Shown here in pieces: positions 24,278 through 32,390 of a stretch of 64,000 nucleotides of DNA. Within the stretch, counting starts at the first letter, position 1, and the number at the start of each line of letters is the position of its first letter. The notes beneath the pieces were generated by a model. That model searched no databases and was not told the origin of the DNA. It was given only the letters and a program-made list of their open reading frames with translations. The stretch comes from JBNFVY01 sp049943335 (GTDB lineage: Bacteria; Pseudomonadota; Alphaproteobacteria; Rhodobacterales; Rhodobacteraceae), in NCBI RefSeq assembly GCF_049943335.1, contig NZ_JBNFVY010000003.1, positions 248,001 through 312,000 on the forward strand, given 5' to 3'. The translations under genes were made by a program, and so were the position numbers.

Positions 24278-27055
24278 TTATGCTTTCATTCGTGTATTCG
24301 TTTTCTTCAAATCATTCGCAGCCGTCATCTTGGTGTAGAGTTCGAACAGCTTCTCCAATCGCTCCGTGTCGTTCTTGAAGCGGCGACCGATATAGATTCG
24401 CTCAAGCACTTCGTCATTGCGTTCGTGCGCCGCGCGAAGATCAGATGGCATCTTTTCAGGATCGTAGAGGTCGGCGATTGTCGCAGGGAAGTGCGCTTCA
24501 CGGGCTAATAGAATGTCCTCCGCGCTGCGGGTCAGGTCTTCTTTGTTCTTCAAAGTCAGTGTCGGGACAGGAAAAGTGTTCCAACCTAAGGTGTTTGCAT
24601 ACGAGAGGCGCATCTCCAAACGGGCCGATATTGCGCCCATCCAAACCCAATGTAATCTCGATGAAATAAGAGAAAAGTTCCAAAGAGGCGAGTCACAAAT
24701 TGTAAAGTTTCTATCGCCAACAATAGTGTTAGAATCAAAGTATCCTGCAGTAAGGTACTCTCTGCTTTCAGACGTGACTCGCGGAACAACTATTGAGTCT
24801 TGTTCGCAAATGCCTTGTATCTGCCGGAATTTGTGGGGGTAGATTGCATAATCACGTGTGGTAGATGCCGAGCTCTTCAGCCGCATCTCCCGAACTTTAT
24901 CGATTCTGCTTGCGATCGCAGGAATGGAGTTAGCAAACTCCACTTCCTGATCCTCTATCCAGATGCAATACCGTGATAGCCCACTTATGAGTTCCTGGGC
25001 ACCGATGAACTTCTTGATAAAACATGATGCATCGGGATGATTTTCTTCGAGAGACTCTTTTTCAGTTTCGCTCAACAAAAGATTGCCGCCGTCAGTTGGC
25101 ATATTTCCACGGATCATGAAGCCTCGCTCGTCGGCAGCCTTTGAGACTGCAGAAACAATAACTCTTTTTCCTGCAATCAAATAGGCGTTTATATTATCAA
25201 CAATGCGCACCTCAGTTTGACCAGTATTGCTCTCGTAGAATAGTTTCTTCTGGGAGGTATTCTTTTGTGCAACCCCCACAATGATGACAGTTACACCTGC
25301 ATTATGGCTCGCTAGATTAGCCCATTTGAATGAAGTGTGGGCAAAGTCTATGTCCATGCCAGATTGGTATATCATTGGCCAAAGAATCGGAACTTGCTCG
25401 CCTTGGCAGATGGAGTTCGTGCTCACAAAGGCAAATGAACCAGGAGTGTGTCGCAGAAAGTCCGTCGCCAATTTGAACCAACAAGCAACAACATCAAGAG
25501 ATCGCCAAGTGCGAGTACTGGATTCGAACACATGACTGACGTCACTTTTTTGCTCAGCCGTTTGCTTCGAGCTTCCTGCGTAAGGTGGATTGCCGCAGAG
25601 ATAGGTTTCTCCACCTTCATTCTCGAAGTCGATTTCAGCTTGATCAAGCGGCGTACTGAACAAGTCATCCCCCTGCATCTTCACCCCCGTTCCGGTAGGC
25701 GGGCAGATGCTCAGCCAGTCGATCCGCAGGGCGTTCCCACACGTAATCCAGTTCATGGCGTCGAGCGGGAGGAAGTCACGAAGTGCTTCGCGCTGGCCTC
25801 GATAGAGAACATCGCACTGATACTCAGCAATGATGAGTGCCAGCCGCGCGATTTCGGCAGGGAAATCGCGTAGCTCAATCCCTCGGAAATTTGTCAGCGG
25901 GATTTCGGAACGTTGATCCAACTCATTGCGTCGTTCGTTGATCTCGGCCTCTATGGCGCGCATCTCCTTGTACGCAATGACGAGAAAGTTGCCTGATCCG
26001 CAAGCGGGATCGAAGACCCTGATCTTGGCCATGCGGTTGCGAAGATTGAGAAGCTTGCGGGCATTGTCACCCGCCTCTTCAAGCTTCTCACGAAGGTCAT
26101 CGAGAAAGAGTGGGTTGAGTACCTTTAGGATGTTCGGAACGCTGGTGTAGTGCATACCAAGCGCCCCGCGTTCCTCATCATCGGCGACGGCCTGGATCAT
26201 TGATCCGAAGATGTCAGGATTGATCTTTTTCCAGTCGAGATTGCCGATATGCAGAAGGTAAGACCGTGCGATCTTGCTGAAGCGAGGTACGTCAACGCTT
26301 TCGGAGAAAAGCCCGCCGTTCACGTAGGGGAAGCTGTTGGCCCAGCGGGCGATACCTTCCTTCTCGCGGTCTGCAAATTTTGTGTTCATGGATCGGAACA
26401 GCTCGCTGATAATCTCATGCGTGTTCGAGCTGTCTTTCTCGCTCATCCGTTCGATGGTGGCCGTGAACTGATCAGCCTCCGTGAAGATGTCTGTGTCCTC
26501 CGCGAAGAAGCAGAAGATCAGCCGCGCCATGAAGTGGTTCATGTCGTGTCGGCGATCCGCTGTGCCCCAGTCAGGGTTGTCCTTCAGAAGCTCGACATAG
26601 AGACGGTTGAGACGGCCCGTCGCCTTGATGTCGAAGGCGCTCTCGCGGATTTGCTTGACGGTGCTGATGCCCGCGAGCGGAAGGAAAAATCCGAAATGGT
26701 CGGGAAAGTCTGGGTAATCGCAGACGATGACCTCGCCGCTGTTCAGGTCTTCCGCTTGAAAGTTCTTCCCATCGGTGGCGAGGATGAATTTTGCGCGGGC
26801 CTTCGTCGTGGCGGGGCTACTCTTCAGGGCCGCAAGGGCATCTGCAACCGTGCCATCTTCAGCGACCTTGAGGTGGATGTTGTTGGTCTGAAGAACGCCG
26901 CCAACATCCGACTTGTTGGACGTGCCGGAACGTAGGCGTTTGATCGTCGTAGCCTTGTTGCCGAACGCCTCCAAGAACGCGAAGGGGAACTCCTCGGCGT
27001 CGAACGGCTGCTCGGCAAGCTTGGATATGGCCTCTTCGATCTCAACGGCGTTCAA
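24278..27055 (-). CDS. MmeI-like adenine DNA methyltransferase/specificity protein
   Basis: 925 residues, the size of type IIL/IIG enzymes. Motif I is DPACGSGNF (349-357), motif IV NPPY (489-492), and the preceding ALGMHYTSVPNILKVL helix is typical of MmeI-like proteins. It should methylate N6 of adenine. Residues 1-130 lie where MmeI has its nuclease, but I see no D-ExK motif, so cutting is probably left to the GIY-YIG partner. Bases 24600-25650, encoding the likely target-recognition domain, are clearly more AT-rich than the rest. It overlaps the ribbon-helix-helix gene by 14 bp. Confidence 0.87.
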   Translation of the reverse strand: MNAVEIEEAISKLAEQPFDAEEFPFAFLEAFGNKATTIKRLRSGTSNKSDVGGVLQTNNIHLKVAEDGTVADALAALKSSPATTKARAKFILATDGKNFQAEDLNSGEVIVCDYPDFPDHFGFFLPLAGISTVKQIRESAFDIKATGRLNRLYVELLKDNPDWGTADRRHDMNHFMARLIFCFFAEDTDIFTEADQFTATIERMSEKDSSNTHEIISELFRSMNTKFADREKEGIARWANSFPYVNGGLFSESVDVPRFSKIARSYLLHIGNLDWKKINPDIFGSMIQAVADDEERGALGMHYTSVPNILKVLNPLFLDDLREKLEEAGDNARKLLNLRNRMAKIRVFDPACGSGNFLVIAYKEMRAIEAEINERRNELDQRSEIPLTNFRGIELRDFPAEIARLALIIAEYQCDVLYRGQREALRDFLPLDAMNWITCGNALRIDWLSICPPTGTGVKMQGDDLFSTPLDQAEIDFENEGGETYLCGNPPYAGSSKQTAEQKSDVSHVFESSTRTWRSLDVVACWFKLATDFLRHTPGSFAFVSTNSICQGEQVPILWPMIYQSGMDIDFAHTSFKWANLASHNAGVTVIIVGVAQKNTSQKKLFYESNTGQTEVRIVDNINAYLIAGKRVIVSAVSKAADERGFMIRGNMPTDGGNLLLSETEKESLEENHPDASCFIKKFIGAQELISGLSRYCIWIEDQEVEFANSIPAIASRIDKVREMRLKSSASTTRDYAIYPHKFRQIQGICEQDSIVVPRVTSESREYLTAGYFDSNTIVGDRNFTICDSPLWNFSLISSRLHWVWMGAISARLEMRLSYANTLGWNTFPVPTLTLKNKEDLTRSAEDILLAREAHFPATIADLYDPEKMPSDLRAAHERNDEVLERIYIGRRFKNDTERLEKLFELYTKMTAANDLKKTNTRMKA

Positions 27056-27227
27056 GGTTTCGTCCTTTGTTTTTATCGTTGGCTATGGTCTGCTCGTTGC
27101 GCTCGATATACTCACGCATGAACTCTCGGATCACTTGGGATGCGGGCCTGTCCTGCTCGCGGCAAAGTTCGAGGAACTTCTCGCGGAGCTGACGCTCGAC
27201 CCTGATGCGCAGTCCTGAGTCTTTCAT
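27042..27227 (-). CDS. Ribbon-helix-helix regulator heading the defence operon
   Basis: 61 residues, MKDSGLRIRVERQLREKFLE then ASQVIREFMREYIERN: a ribbon-helix-helix (CopG/Arc) DNA-binding domain with a short charged tail. The start at 27227 gives a compact domain; the longer frame upstream is noncoding-like. Its stop lies inside the methyltransferase gene. First position, tiny size and a palindrome overlapping its promoter suggest it represses its own operon. Confidence 0.75.
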   Translation of the reverse strand: MKDSGLRIRVERQLREKFLELCREQDRPASQVIREFMREYIERNEQTIANDKNKGRNLERR

Positions 27228-27233
27228 GTGATG

Positions 27234-27266
27234 AGTGTAGCCGTTGGATACACAATGTGCCAACGG
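27234..27266 (-). promoter_or_regulatory. Promoter and operator of the defence operon
   Basis: On the minus strand, TTGGCA (27263-27258) and TACACT (27239-27234) are 18 bases apart, with the first ATG only 6 bases beyond, so the message would have almost no leader. The perfect 7-bp inverted repeat CCGTTGG (27241-27247) / CCAACGG (27260-27266) covers the -35 box and spacer and is a good site for the ribbon-helix-helix protein. Confidence 0.55.
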
Positions 27267-27299
27267 TATTTCGAGGATTCCTCCACAGACCACACCCGC

Positions 27300-27745
27300 A
27301 TCCAAGGGCGTCTCCTTGGTCGTAGTCCAGCGGCGAAATGCTGGCGCATATCCAACCTGCGCAAGGCTGGCCCATGTATCCAAAGAGCACGGGTAGGCTC
27401 TTGGTCGTAGGTATCGGGTCGCGACAGACCTGATCGGCATCCAAACCGCGCAGGGTTGGTCTCCATGAAATGGTCATGGGGGTATCGGTGGGAGCAGGAA
27501 CGCTCCCCTGATTGGCAGGTGTCGGGGGCCATTACCCTGACGAGTGGATTTCAAAGGAGGCGCGATAGCCCCTTTGATCGATGGGTGCAGGGAGAGCGAA
27601 GTCTCCCGCGAGTGATGGAACGGCGAAACGTTCTGATGGCTCTGGATGGGTTCAATGCCCTGGAAGAGCCAAGGCCGGAGGGATGCAACGGGAGCGCGCA
27701 GCGGGCTCCCTTGCCAAGATTGCGGTGTAGTACACCGCACATCTT
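27300..27745. repeat. Array of about a dozen short hairpins, noncoding
   Basis: The 556-base gap 27228-27783 has no convincing gene. It is full of hairpins: 27302-27319, 27327-27344, 27352-27370, 27380-27404, 27413-27434, 27441-27459, 27490-27507, 27551-27577, 27590-27607, 27619-27632, 27638-27670, 27685-27714 and 27716-27745. Loops on the plus strand often begin GCG (GCGAAA, GCGACA, GCGATA, GCGAAG, GCGCA). Four hairpins share ATCCAA...TTGG ends with different but complementary arms. An 11-bp direct repeat CTTGGTCGTAG occurs at 27315 and 27400. A structured RNA or a protein-binding array is likely; the strand is unknown. Confidence 0.7.
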
Positions 27746-27783
27746 GCGGGTCGGACTTATGGCGGTATCAGCTTAAAGTATTG

Positions 27784-28353
27784 CTAGCGAACGATTTTTA
27801 ATGGGTATTCAACTTCGCTCAGTTTTTCGTGCTTGCCTTCGGATAGATGGATCAAAACAACCCTTCGGCACTGCGATGCCAACGACGCCATTTTGGGATC
27901 GATTTCCATACCTACCGGACGTCTCCGACCGTCTGATGCGAGAAACACCAATGCTTGTTCCTCCACGAAATACTCTGATCGCTTGATATCGACCCGAAGC
28001 CGTCGATCATGAAATAGCACCGCCTTGTCATGTCCTTCAGCGAACGCAAGTTCAAACTCCATGCTGCGATTCCCGTCGAGCCCAAAGAAGTCGCACATAT
28101 TGTCGTAGATCAACGGATGCGGCTGCTGGTTCAACAGCCCGCTGATCGTTTCGTCAGTGATATTCAATGCGACTGCGAGCGCGTCTACTGTCTTGGGGTG
28201 AGGCTTAGCGATACGGCCATTCTCAAGCTCTGATATCCGGGTCTTATAGCTCTCTTCGCCGAAGGCCATTACAGCGAGTGCTTGCTGTGTCAGACCTTCA
28301 ATGCCTCGTCTGGTTTTGACCAGATTCCCGAAAATTTGCCCAAAGCTCATCAC
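27784..28353 (-). CDS. XRE-type helix-turn-helix regulator
   Basis: 189 residues. Residues 1-75 are a Cro/CI-type helix-turn-helix (GLTQQALAVMAF, TRISELENGRI, VDALAVALNI). The C-terminal 110 residues are a separate, unrecognised domain (FFGLDGNRSMEFELAFAEGH and later RRVVLIHLSEGKHEKL) that could sense a signal. It lies upstream of the hairpin array and in the same direction as the defence operon, so it may control the operon, the array or element transfer. Which is not visible from sequence. Confidence 0.75.
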   Translation of the reverse strand: MMSFGQIFGNLVKTRRGIEGLTQQALAVMAFGEESYKTRISELENGRIAKPHPKTVDALAVALNITDETISGLLNQQPHPLIYDNMCDFFGLDGNRSMEFELAFAEGHDKAVLFHDRRLRVDIKRSEYFVEEQALVFLASDGRRRPVGMEIDPKMASLASQCRRVVLIHLSEGKHEKLSEVEYPLKIVR

Positions 28354-28463
28354 TCAGATTCCGTAACTTTCCGGAACTCCGCTTCCGGCCTCGTCTCCTA
28401 GCTTCGCGGACATCGCCAAGGTGCACAAGCGCCAAGGGCAACCGCTAAGTTATGGAGGTCAAC

Positions 28464-28898
28464 ATGCATCTCTGTGCGAACTGCTTCGTGCTTGGATTCT
28501 GCCGTAAGGAAGTAACCACCCTCATTTCTGATAAGAGGATGGAGAATCCGGATTTTCTGGTCGATCTGCGAGCCTTCACGGCAAGCCTGAATATCAGCCC
28601 CGATCACTGGCTCGACTACTTGATCGATCTCTACCGCGACTATCGGGGCCGGATCACAGAAAAAGGGCATGAGGTGTACCTCGACACCGAAGCGTTTGAC
28701 TTGGACAGCATTCGTGAATGGATGCGCGACTATGTTTGTTCGCCTGTTCCTACCGGGGTTCGTCCGCGCCTGCGCGAAGAGTCACGCGAGCGCATCCGCG
28801 TTCTGGCGACCATACTGTCCACACGCTTTCCGTTCGAAGCCAGCATGTGGGGTATCCGTGCCGCAAACGACAACCGTCCACCCGTCATCCGAAAATGA
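28464..28898 (+). CDS. Hypothetical protein of the element
   Basis: 144 residues. The N-terminus has a cluster of cysteines (LCANCFVLGFC, positions 3-13) that could bind metal. The rest is soluble, mixed helix and strand (ISPDHWLDYLIDLYRDYRG). No domain recognised. GGAGG eight bases before ATG 28464 decides the start. Divergent from the XRE regulator, so that regulator may control it; convergent with the next gene. Confidence 0.55.
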   Translation: MHLCANCFVLGFCRKEVTTLISDKRMENPDFLVDLRAFTASLNISPDHWLDYLIDLYRDYRGRITEKGHEVYLDTEAFDLDSIREWMRDYVCSPVPTGVRPRLREESRERIRVLATILSTRFPFEASMWGIRAANDNRPPVIRK

Positions 28899-28900
28899 CG

Positions 28901-29398
28901 CTAAAACGGAACATCAACGGCATCGATCCTAGTGGTTGTCCCATCCTCTTTAACCAGCGCCGCTGTCGTCAGCTTATTGGTTTCAGCCTCCATTCGCGCC
29001 GCGTATTGCTCAGATACCGTCACGCCGTTAACGCGCTTTAAGCCCTGTCGCCATTCCTGTGCTTCCACGCGGCGATGCCATGCATAAGCTTGATCGAAGG
29101 GGAGGTCACAAAAGTTGTGCATGAATAGAGCGCACAAATTTGCATTATGAGCCGGGTCGGCGTCAGGCCAGTCCTTTAGCGTTGGCGAGAACTTTTCCTT
29201 GTCCGCCGCCTTCTGTCGTTCTTCGGCTTCATCGCTGCAAGAAATGTAGCCAACCATGCGCATGTAACGGCAGTAGGCACTATTGAGCCTCGGACACAGC
29301 TCGGGGATCAGTCCTAAAACTTCGATCTCAGCCTTGCTGATGCTTTCGAAATCGAGCGGGCTCCGCTCGTCTTCGCTTTCTAAAAAATTCACATCCAT
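28901..29398 (-). CDS. Hypothetical protein of the element
   Basis: 165 residues, soluble, with an acidic N-terminus (MDVNFLESEDERSPLDFE) and several Cys (LCPRLNSAYCRYMRM, SCSDEAEER). No domain recognised. ATG 29398 is preceded by GGAGG at a good distance; upstream in-frame codons are poor. It is a single-gene unit between the plus-strand genes on either side. Confidence 0.55.
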   Translation of the reverse strand: MDVNFLESEDERSPLDFESISKAEIEVLGLIPELCPRLNSAYCRYMRMVGYISCSDEAEERQKAADKEKFSPTLKDWPDADPAHNANLCALFMHNFCDLPFDQAYAWHRRVEAQEWRQGLKRVNGVTVSEQYAARMEAETNKLTTAALVKEDGTTTRIDAVDVPF

Positions 29399-29525
29399 GC
29401 CGTGCCTCCGGTGGTCATGATCGCCGTTCTCACCGCCGGTTGGCAAGCCTGACGGCGATAGTTGCAACTCTGCTGTTCAAAAGATTCTGGGCGTAATCCC
29501 CCCAGCTCGGGATCGTGAGTTTGGC

Positions 29526-29873
29526 ATGGTTCAGTCGTCGGCATTCAAGCTCGACGGCAATACCAAAGGTCTACGCATGTCACTCATCAGAAAACACCAA
29601 GATGCGGGCCGGTCGATTTTCATGTCGTCCATACGAGGCCTCGCGAACACGCTGGCGATTGTCGTCACCTTTTTCGGCGCACCGCCGCTTTACAGCAAAT
29701 CGGTTGGCTGGATTCAGGCCTTCGCCGTCAGCCATTACGGCTACGGTGTCGAAGACGCTACGGCCATTGTCTGGGGCCTCGTCTGCGCCGCTCTGGTCTT
29801 CTTCATTTCACGCGCTTCAATCTCAACCGCGCTGGTCATGGGCGGCCTTGCCGTTGCGACCCGCTTTCTCTGA
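29526..29873 (+). CDS. Small membrane protein, transfer module
   Basis: 115 residues with hydrophobic segments near residues 40-55 and 78-95 and a third near 98-113. First of a row of four small genes leading into the coupling-protein gene. Family not recognised; its topology recalls small inner-membrane proteins of conjugation systems. Start uncertain: ATGs at 29526 and 29577 are both possible and neither has a strong ribosome site. Confidence 0.5.
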   Translation: MVQSSAFKLDGNTKGLRMSLIRKHQDAGRSIFMSSIRGLANTLAIVVTFFGAPPLYSKSVGWIQAFAVSHYGYGVEDATAIVWGLVCAALVFFISRASISTALVMGGLAVATRFL

Positions 29874-29894
29874 ACAACAAAAGGACACCCGATC

Positions 29895-30026
29895 ATGGAT
29901 CAAAAAAACGAACGCCCCAAAGGTCGCCTCACATTCGAGAACCTCAAGATCGTCCTCATTTGCAGCCTTGGGGCGATGATCTGGGGAAAGATTTTCGTCG
30001 GATTGGCGCAGGTATATTTCGGATAA
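29895..30026 (+). CDS. 43-aa single-span membrane protein
   Basis: Short gene: a basic N-terminus (MDQKNERPKGRLTFENLK) then one membrane segment (IVLICSLGAMIWGKIFVGLA). It lies 21 bases after the previous gene, on the same strand as the coupling protein. Too short for standard gene finders but consistent in position and composition with its neighbours. Confidence 0.45.
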   Translation: MDQKNERPKGRLTFENLKIVLICSLGAMIWGKIFVGLAQVYFG

Positions 30027-30051
30027 ACCAGCAACCAATAGGAGCAGTAGA

Positions 30052-30222
30052 ATGGATGAATTTCTAGGTGTGCTTTATCGCGGATATCTAGTTCTGAAAG
30101 ATGAATTCGAGGAGCTACGCAGTGAAGCTGAAAGGCGGCTTCATCCCCTTCTGGAAGTCATCGGGGGGATCATAATGGCTGTGCCATTCATCTGGGTCGC
30201 CATGTGGCTATTCGGTTCATAG
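30052..30222 (+). CDS. 56-aa single-span membrane protein
   Basis: Starts at ATG 30052 with AGGAG 8-12 bases upstream. The N-terminal 33 residues form an amphipathic, charged helix (KDEFEELRSEAERRLH) and the C-terminus one membrane segment (EVIGGIIMAVPFIWVAMWLF). Its stop lies 10 bases before the next gene. With the two genes before it, it may provide the membrane anchor that the coupling protein lacks. Confidence 0.5.
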   Translation: MDEFLGVLYRGYLVLKDEFEELRSEAERRLHPLLEVIGGIIMAVPFIWVAMWLFGS

Positions 30223-30231
30223 GAGCGGCCA

Positions 30232-30519
30232 GTGCAGTCACTTCAAATAGATTTCGTCGAGCCAGAAATGCAGCCGATCTTTGAGCGGTTCAAACAGCAC
30301 TTTGCGCCTGGATCGCCCAAATCCGACATCGCATCGGACGTGAAGGTGTGTGTCTGGATATGGATGATCAACGCCTTTCATCCGACCGTTAAGCCACGCC
30401 AGATACGGGCGCATTTCATCAAGAGTTTTCACCCCGATGGACATGAGCACGTTCTCACCGTGCCTGAGAAAACCGCGATCATGGCGCAGCATGATCGTAT
30501 CTTCAAAGGAGCCCGCTGA
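30232..30519 (+). CDS. Hypothetical protein preceding the coupling protein
   Basis: 95 residues, soluble, starting with GTG and an AGGAG 7 bases upstream. No known domain; aromatic residues and a His-rich part (KSFHPDGHEHV) stand out. The stop TGA shares its last base with the ATG of the coupling-protein gene, so the two are translationally coupled and probably act together. Confidence 0.55.
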   Translation: MQSLQIDFVEPEMQPIFERFKQHFAPGSPKSDIASDVKVCVWIWMINAFHPTVKPRQIRAHFIKSFHPDGHEHVLTVPEKTAIMAQHDRIFKGAR

Positions 30520-32126
30520 TGTTCAGCAATGAAGAGAACCGCTACGGCTCAGCAGCCTGGTCCGATCAACGAAACCTGGCTCGCGCCGGATTGCTTAGCG
30601 AGAACGGCCTTCAGGTCGGCTACTCCGGCAATAAGCCAATCTGCCTTGAGACCGATGCGCCGATCATCACGATTGCTGGCGCGGGTTCGGGCAAGATGCG
30701 CGATCTTCTCGCATTGGCAATCGCCCGCAACGCGGGCAATCGCAACTTCATCCTCGATCCGCGCGGTGAAATTGCCTCGGTAACGATGGTCAATTTCGTC
30801 ATGGCGCGGAGCTTTCTGTACTGCTGGAATCCGACCGGTATGCGCGGCCTACCGCAGCACCGGATAAACCCGCTCGATATCCTCAAGCTCGACGATCCCC
30901 ATTTTCATGCGGACTGTAAATTTATTGCCGAGAGCCTGATCCCGGCCTCCGGCTCATCAAGCGGTCGCTACTTCGAGCTTCGTGCCCGCGAGTGGGTCGA
31001 GAATCTTCTCAAGATGCTGGTCGAGCGCGACGGCGGCGTCACGTTTCCTGCCTTGTACCGCGTGATCAACTGGATTGAATCAGATTCGTCTCGATGGGCG
31101 GACTGTCTTGAATTTATGCTGCGCTCGTCAATGGACAGTGTCCGCCGCACCGCAAGTGAAATGCTGACCAAGCAGCAAGAGAGCGAGAAGGAGTTCGGCA
31201 GCATCATCGGCGAGCTTTATGCGTATCTGAACTTCCTCGACGATCCGATGCTGCAATCCTCCCTTGAGCGGGCGGATGCCAGCCTTGCCGATACGTGCAA
31301 TCCGCACCAAGCCTCAAGCTGGATGATCAATGTACCGATTGAGTATGTGCAACTCTGGTCGCCGATTCTGCGGACCATGTTCACGGTTCAGATGCTTTAT
31401 AAATCTCGCGCGCCTTCCGCGCCGCCGATCAACATGATCGTCGATGAAGCCGGACAGCTCGGGAACTTCGAAGCTTTGCTGCGCGCATTTACGTTTGGTC
31501 GCGGGGCGGGCGTGCGCACCTGGGCGCTGTTTCAGGACGTTGGCCAGATTGTGCGCAACTTCGGCGCACCGGCCCTGCAAGGCTTTATGGGTTCCGCAGC
31601 ATTACGTCAGTTCTTTGGCGTGCGCGATTACCAAACCGCGCAAATGGTATCCTCGATGCTTGGCACTGAAACCCTCGAATACGATGACGGTCTGCGGCAA
31701 GCAGATGCGCGTCGTCAGAAACGCCAAGCGGCAATGAGCATCATGAACGGCGGCGATCCATTTTCTGCCTATGCCGATATGAAGTACCACGCCTTCGCTG
31801 AGGATCACCGGACCAAGCAAGCCCGTGCACTGATGATGCCTGAAGAAGTGCTGGCGATGCCTGAGGATCGGCAAATCCTGTTCGTATCGGGCAAAGACCT
31901 CAAGCCCATCTATGCTGAAAAGCATCCCTACTACACGCACAGTGATTTTGCGGGTCGGTTCTTAGCCAATCCATTCCACCCGCCGCACGATTCCGTCTCT
32001 ATCCCCTCAAGATGGGGGCAGCGCCATGCGAGGATCATCACGGAAAAAGTGCCGTCGCAGTTTGCGCATTACCCCCAATACGCCACCGGCACTTGGTCCT
32101 ATGTCGAGGGCTATCGCCCGACCTAA
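30519..32126 (+). CDS. VirD4/TraG-like coupling ATPase without membrane anchor
   Basis: 535 residues, matching the cytosolic ATPase domain of type IV coupling proteins. Walker A is GAGSGKM (54-60), Walker B INMIVDEAGQ (304-313), and TFGRGAGVRTWALFQDVGQI contains the expected sensor region. Coupling proteins hand the relaxase-DNA complex to a secretion channel. Two oddities: there is no N-terminal membrane segment, and the usual Thr/Ser after the Walker A lysine is Met. No channel genes follow, so a helper plasmid's channel would be used. Confidence 0.85.
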   Translation: MFSNEENRYGSAAWSDQRNLARAGLLSENGLQVGYSGNKPICLETDAPIITIAGAGSGKMRDLLALAIARNAGNRNFILDPRGEIASVTMVNFVMARSFLYCWNPTGMRGLPQHRINPLDILKLDDPHFHADCKFIAESLIPASGSSSGRYFELRAREWVENLLKMLVERDGGVTFPALYRVINWIESDSSRWADCLEFMLRSSMDSVRRTASEMLTKQQESEKEFGSIIGELYAYLNFLDDPMLQSSLERADASLADTCNPHQASSWMINVPIEYVQLWSPILRTMFTVQMLYKSRAPSAPPINMIVDEAGQLGNFEALLRAFTFGRGAGVRTWALFQDVGQIVRNFGAPALQGFMGSAALRQFFGVRDYQTAQMVSSMLGTETLEYDDGLRQADARRQKRQAAMSIMNGGDPFSAYADMKYHAFAEDHRTKQARALMMPEEVLAMPEDRQILFVSGKDLKPIYAEKHPYYTHSDFAGRFLANPFHPPHDSVSIPSRWGQRHARIITEKVPSQFAHYPQYATGTWSYVEGYRPT

Positions 32127-32141
32127 TCGGAGAAGAAATCC

Positions 32142-32390
32142 ATGACTGACCGTAATGAGAAAAACCGTCCCAGCTATACCGCCTTCCATGTGAAGGACGG
32201 AGCGGATGATAAATCCTACTTCAACCGCGTCGGCGCAGCTTTTCCGCATAAGGACGGTGAAGGCCACACAATTGAATTGGACGCTGTGCCGGTCGATGGC
32301 CGTATCGTCTTGCGGACGCCGAAGGAACGTTTGGACGATGCCAAGAGCGAGAAGCCGCGCAGGCGCGAAAGAGACGAGCGAGATCGGTGA
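32142..32390 (+). CDS. Small hypothetical protein, paralogue of the one at 15603
   Basis: 82 residues: TAFHVKDGADDKSYFNRVGA, then DAVPVDGRIVLRTPKER and a highly charged tail. Shares its core with the protein encoded at 15603-15851. It follows the coupling-protein gene by 15 bases and overlaps the next gene by 4. Function unknown. Confidence 0.65.
   Translation: MTDRNEKNRPSYTAFHVKDGADDKSYFNRVGAAFPHKDGEGHTIELDAVPVDGRIVLRTPKERLDDAKSEKPRRRERDERDR

Noticed and set aside
17715..27227. BREX or DISARM system
   Set aside because: There is no PglZ, BrxC, BrxL, DrmB or DrmC-like protein; only a methyltransferase and a helicase are shared in kind.
27300..27745. CRISPR array
   Set aside because: The repeats are short hairpins of different sequence and irregular spacing with no constant spacer length, and there are no cas genes.
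27456..27776. Plus-strand open frame in the hairpin array
   Set aside because: Composition follows the hairpins, no ribosome site, no similarity; the structure explains the region better.
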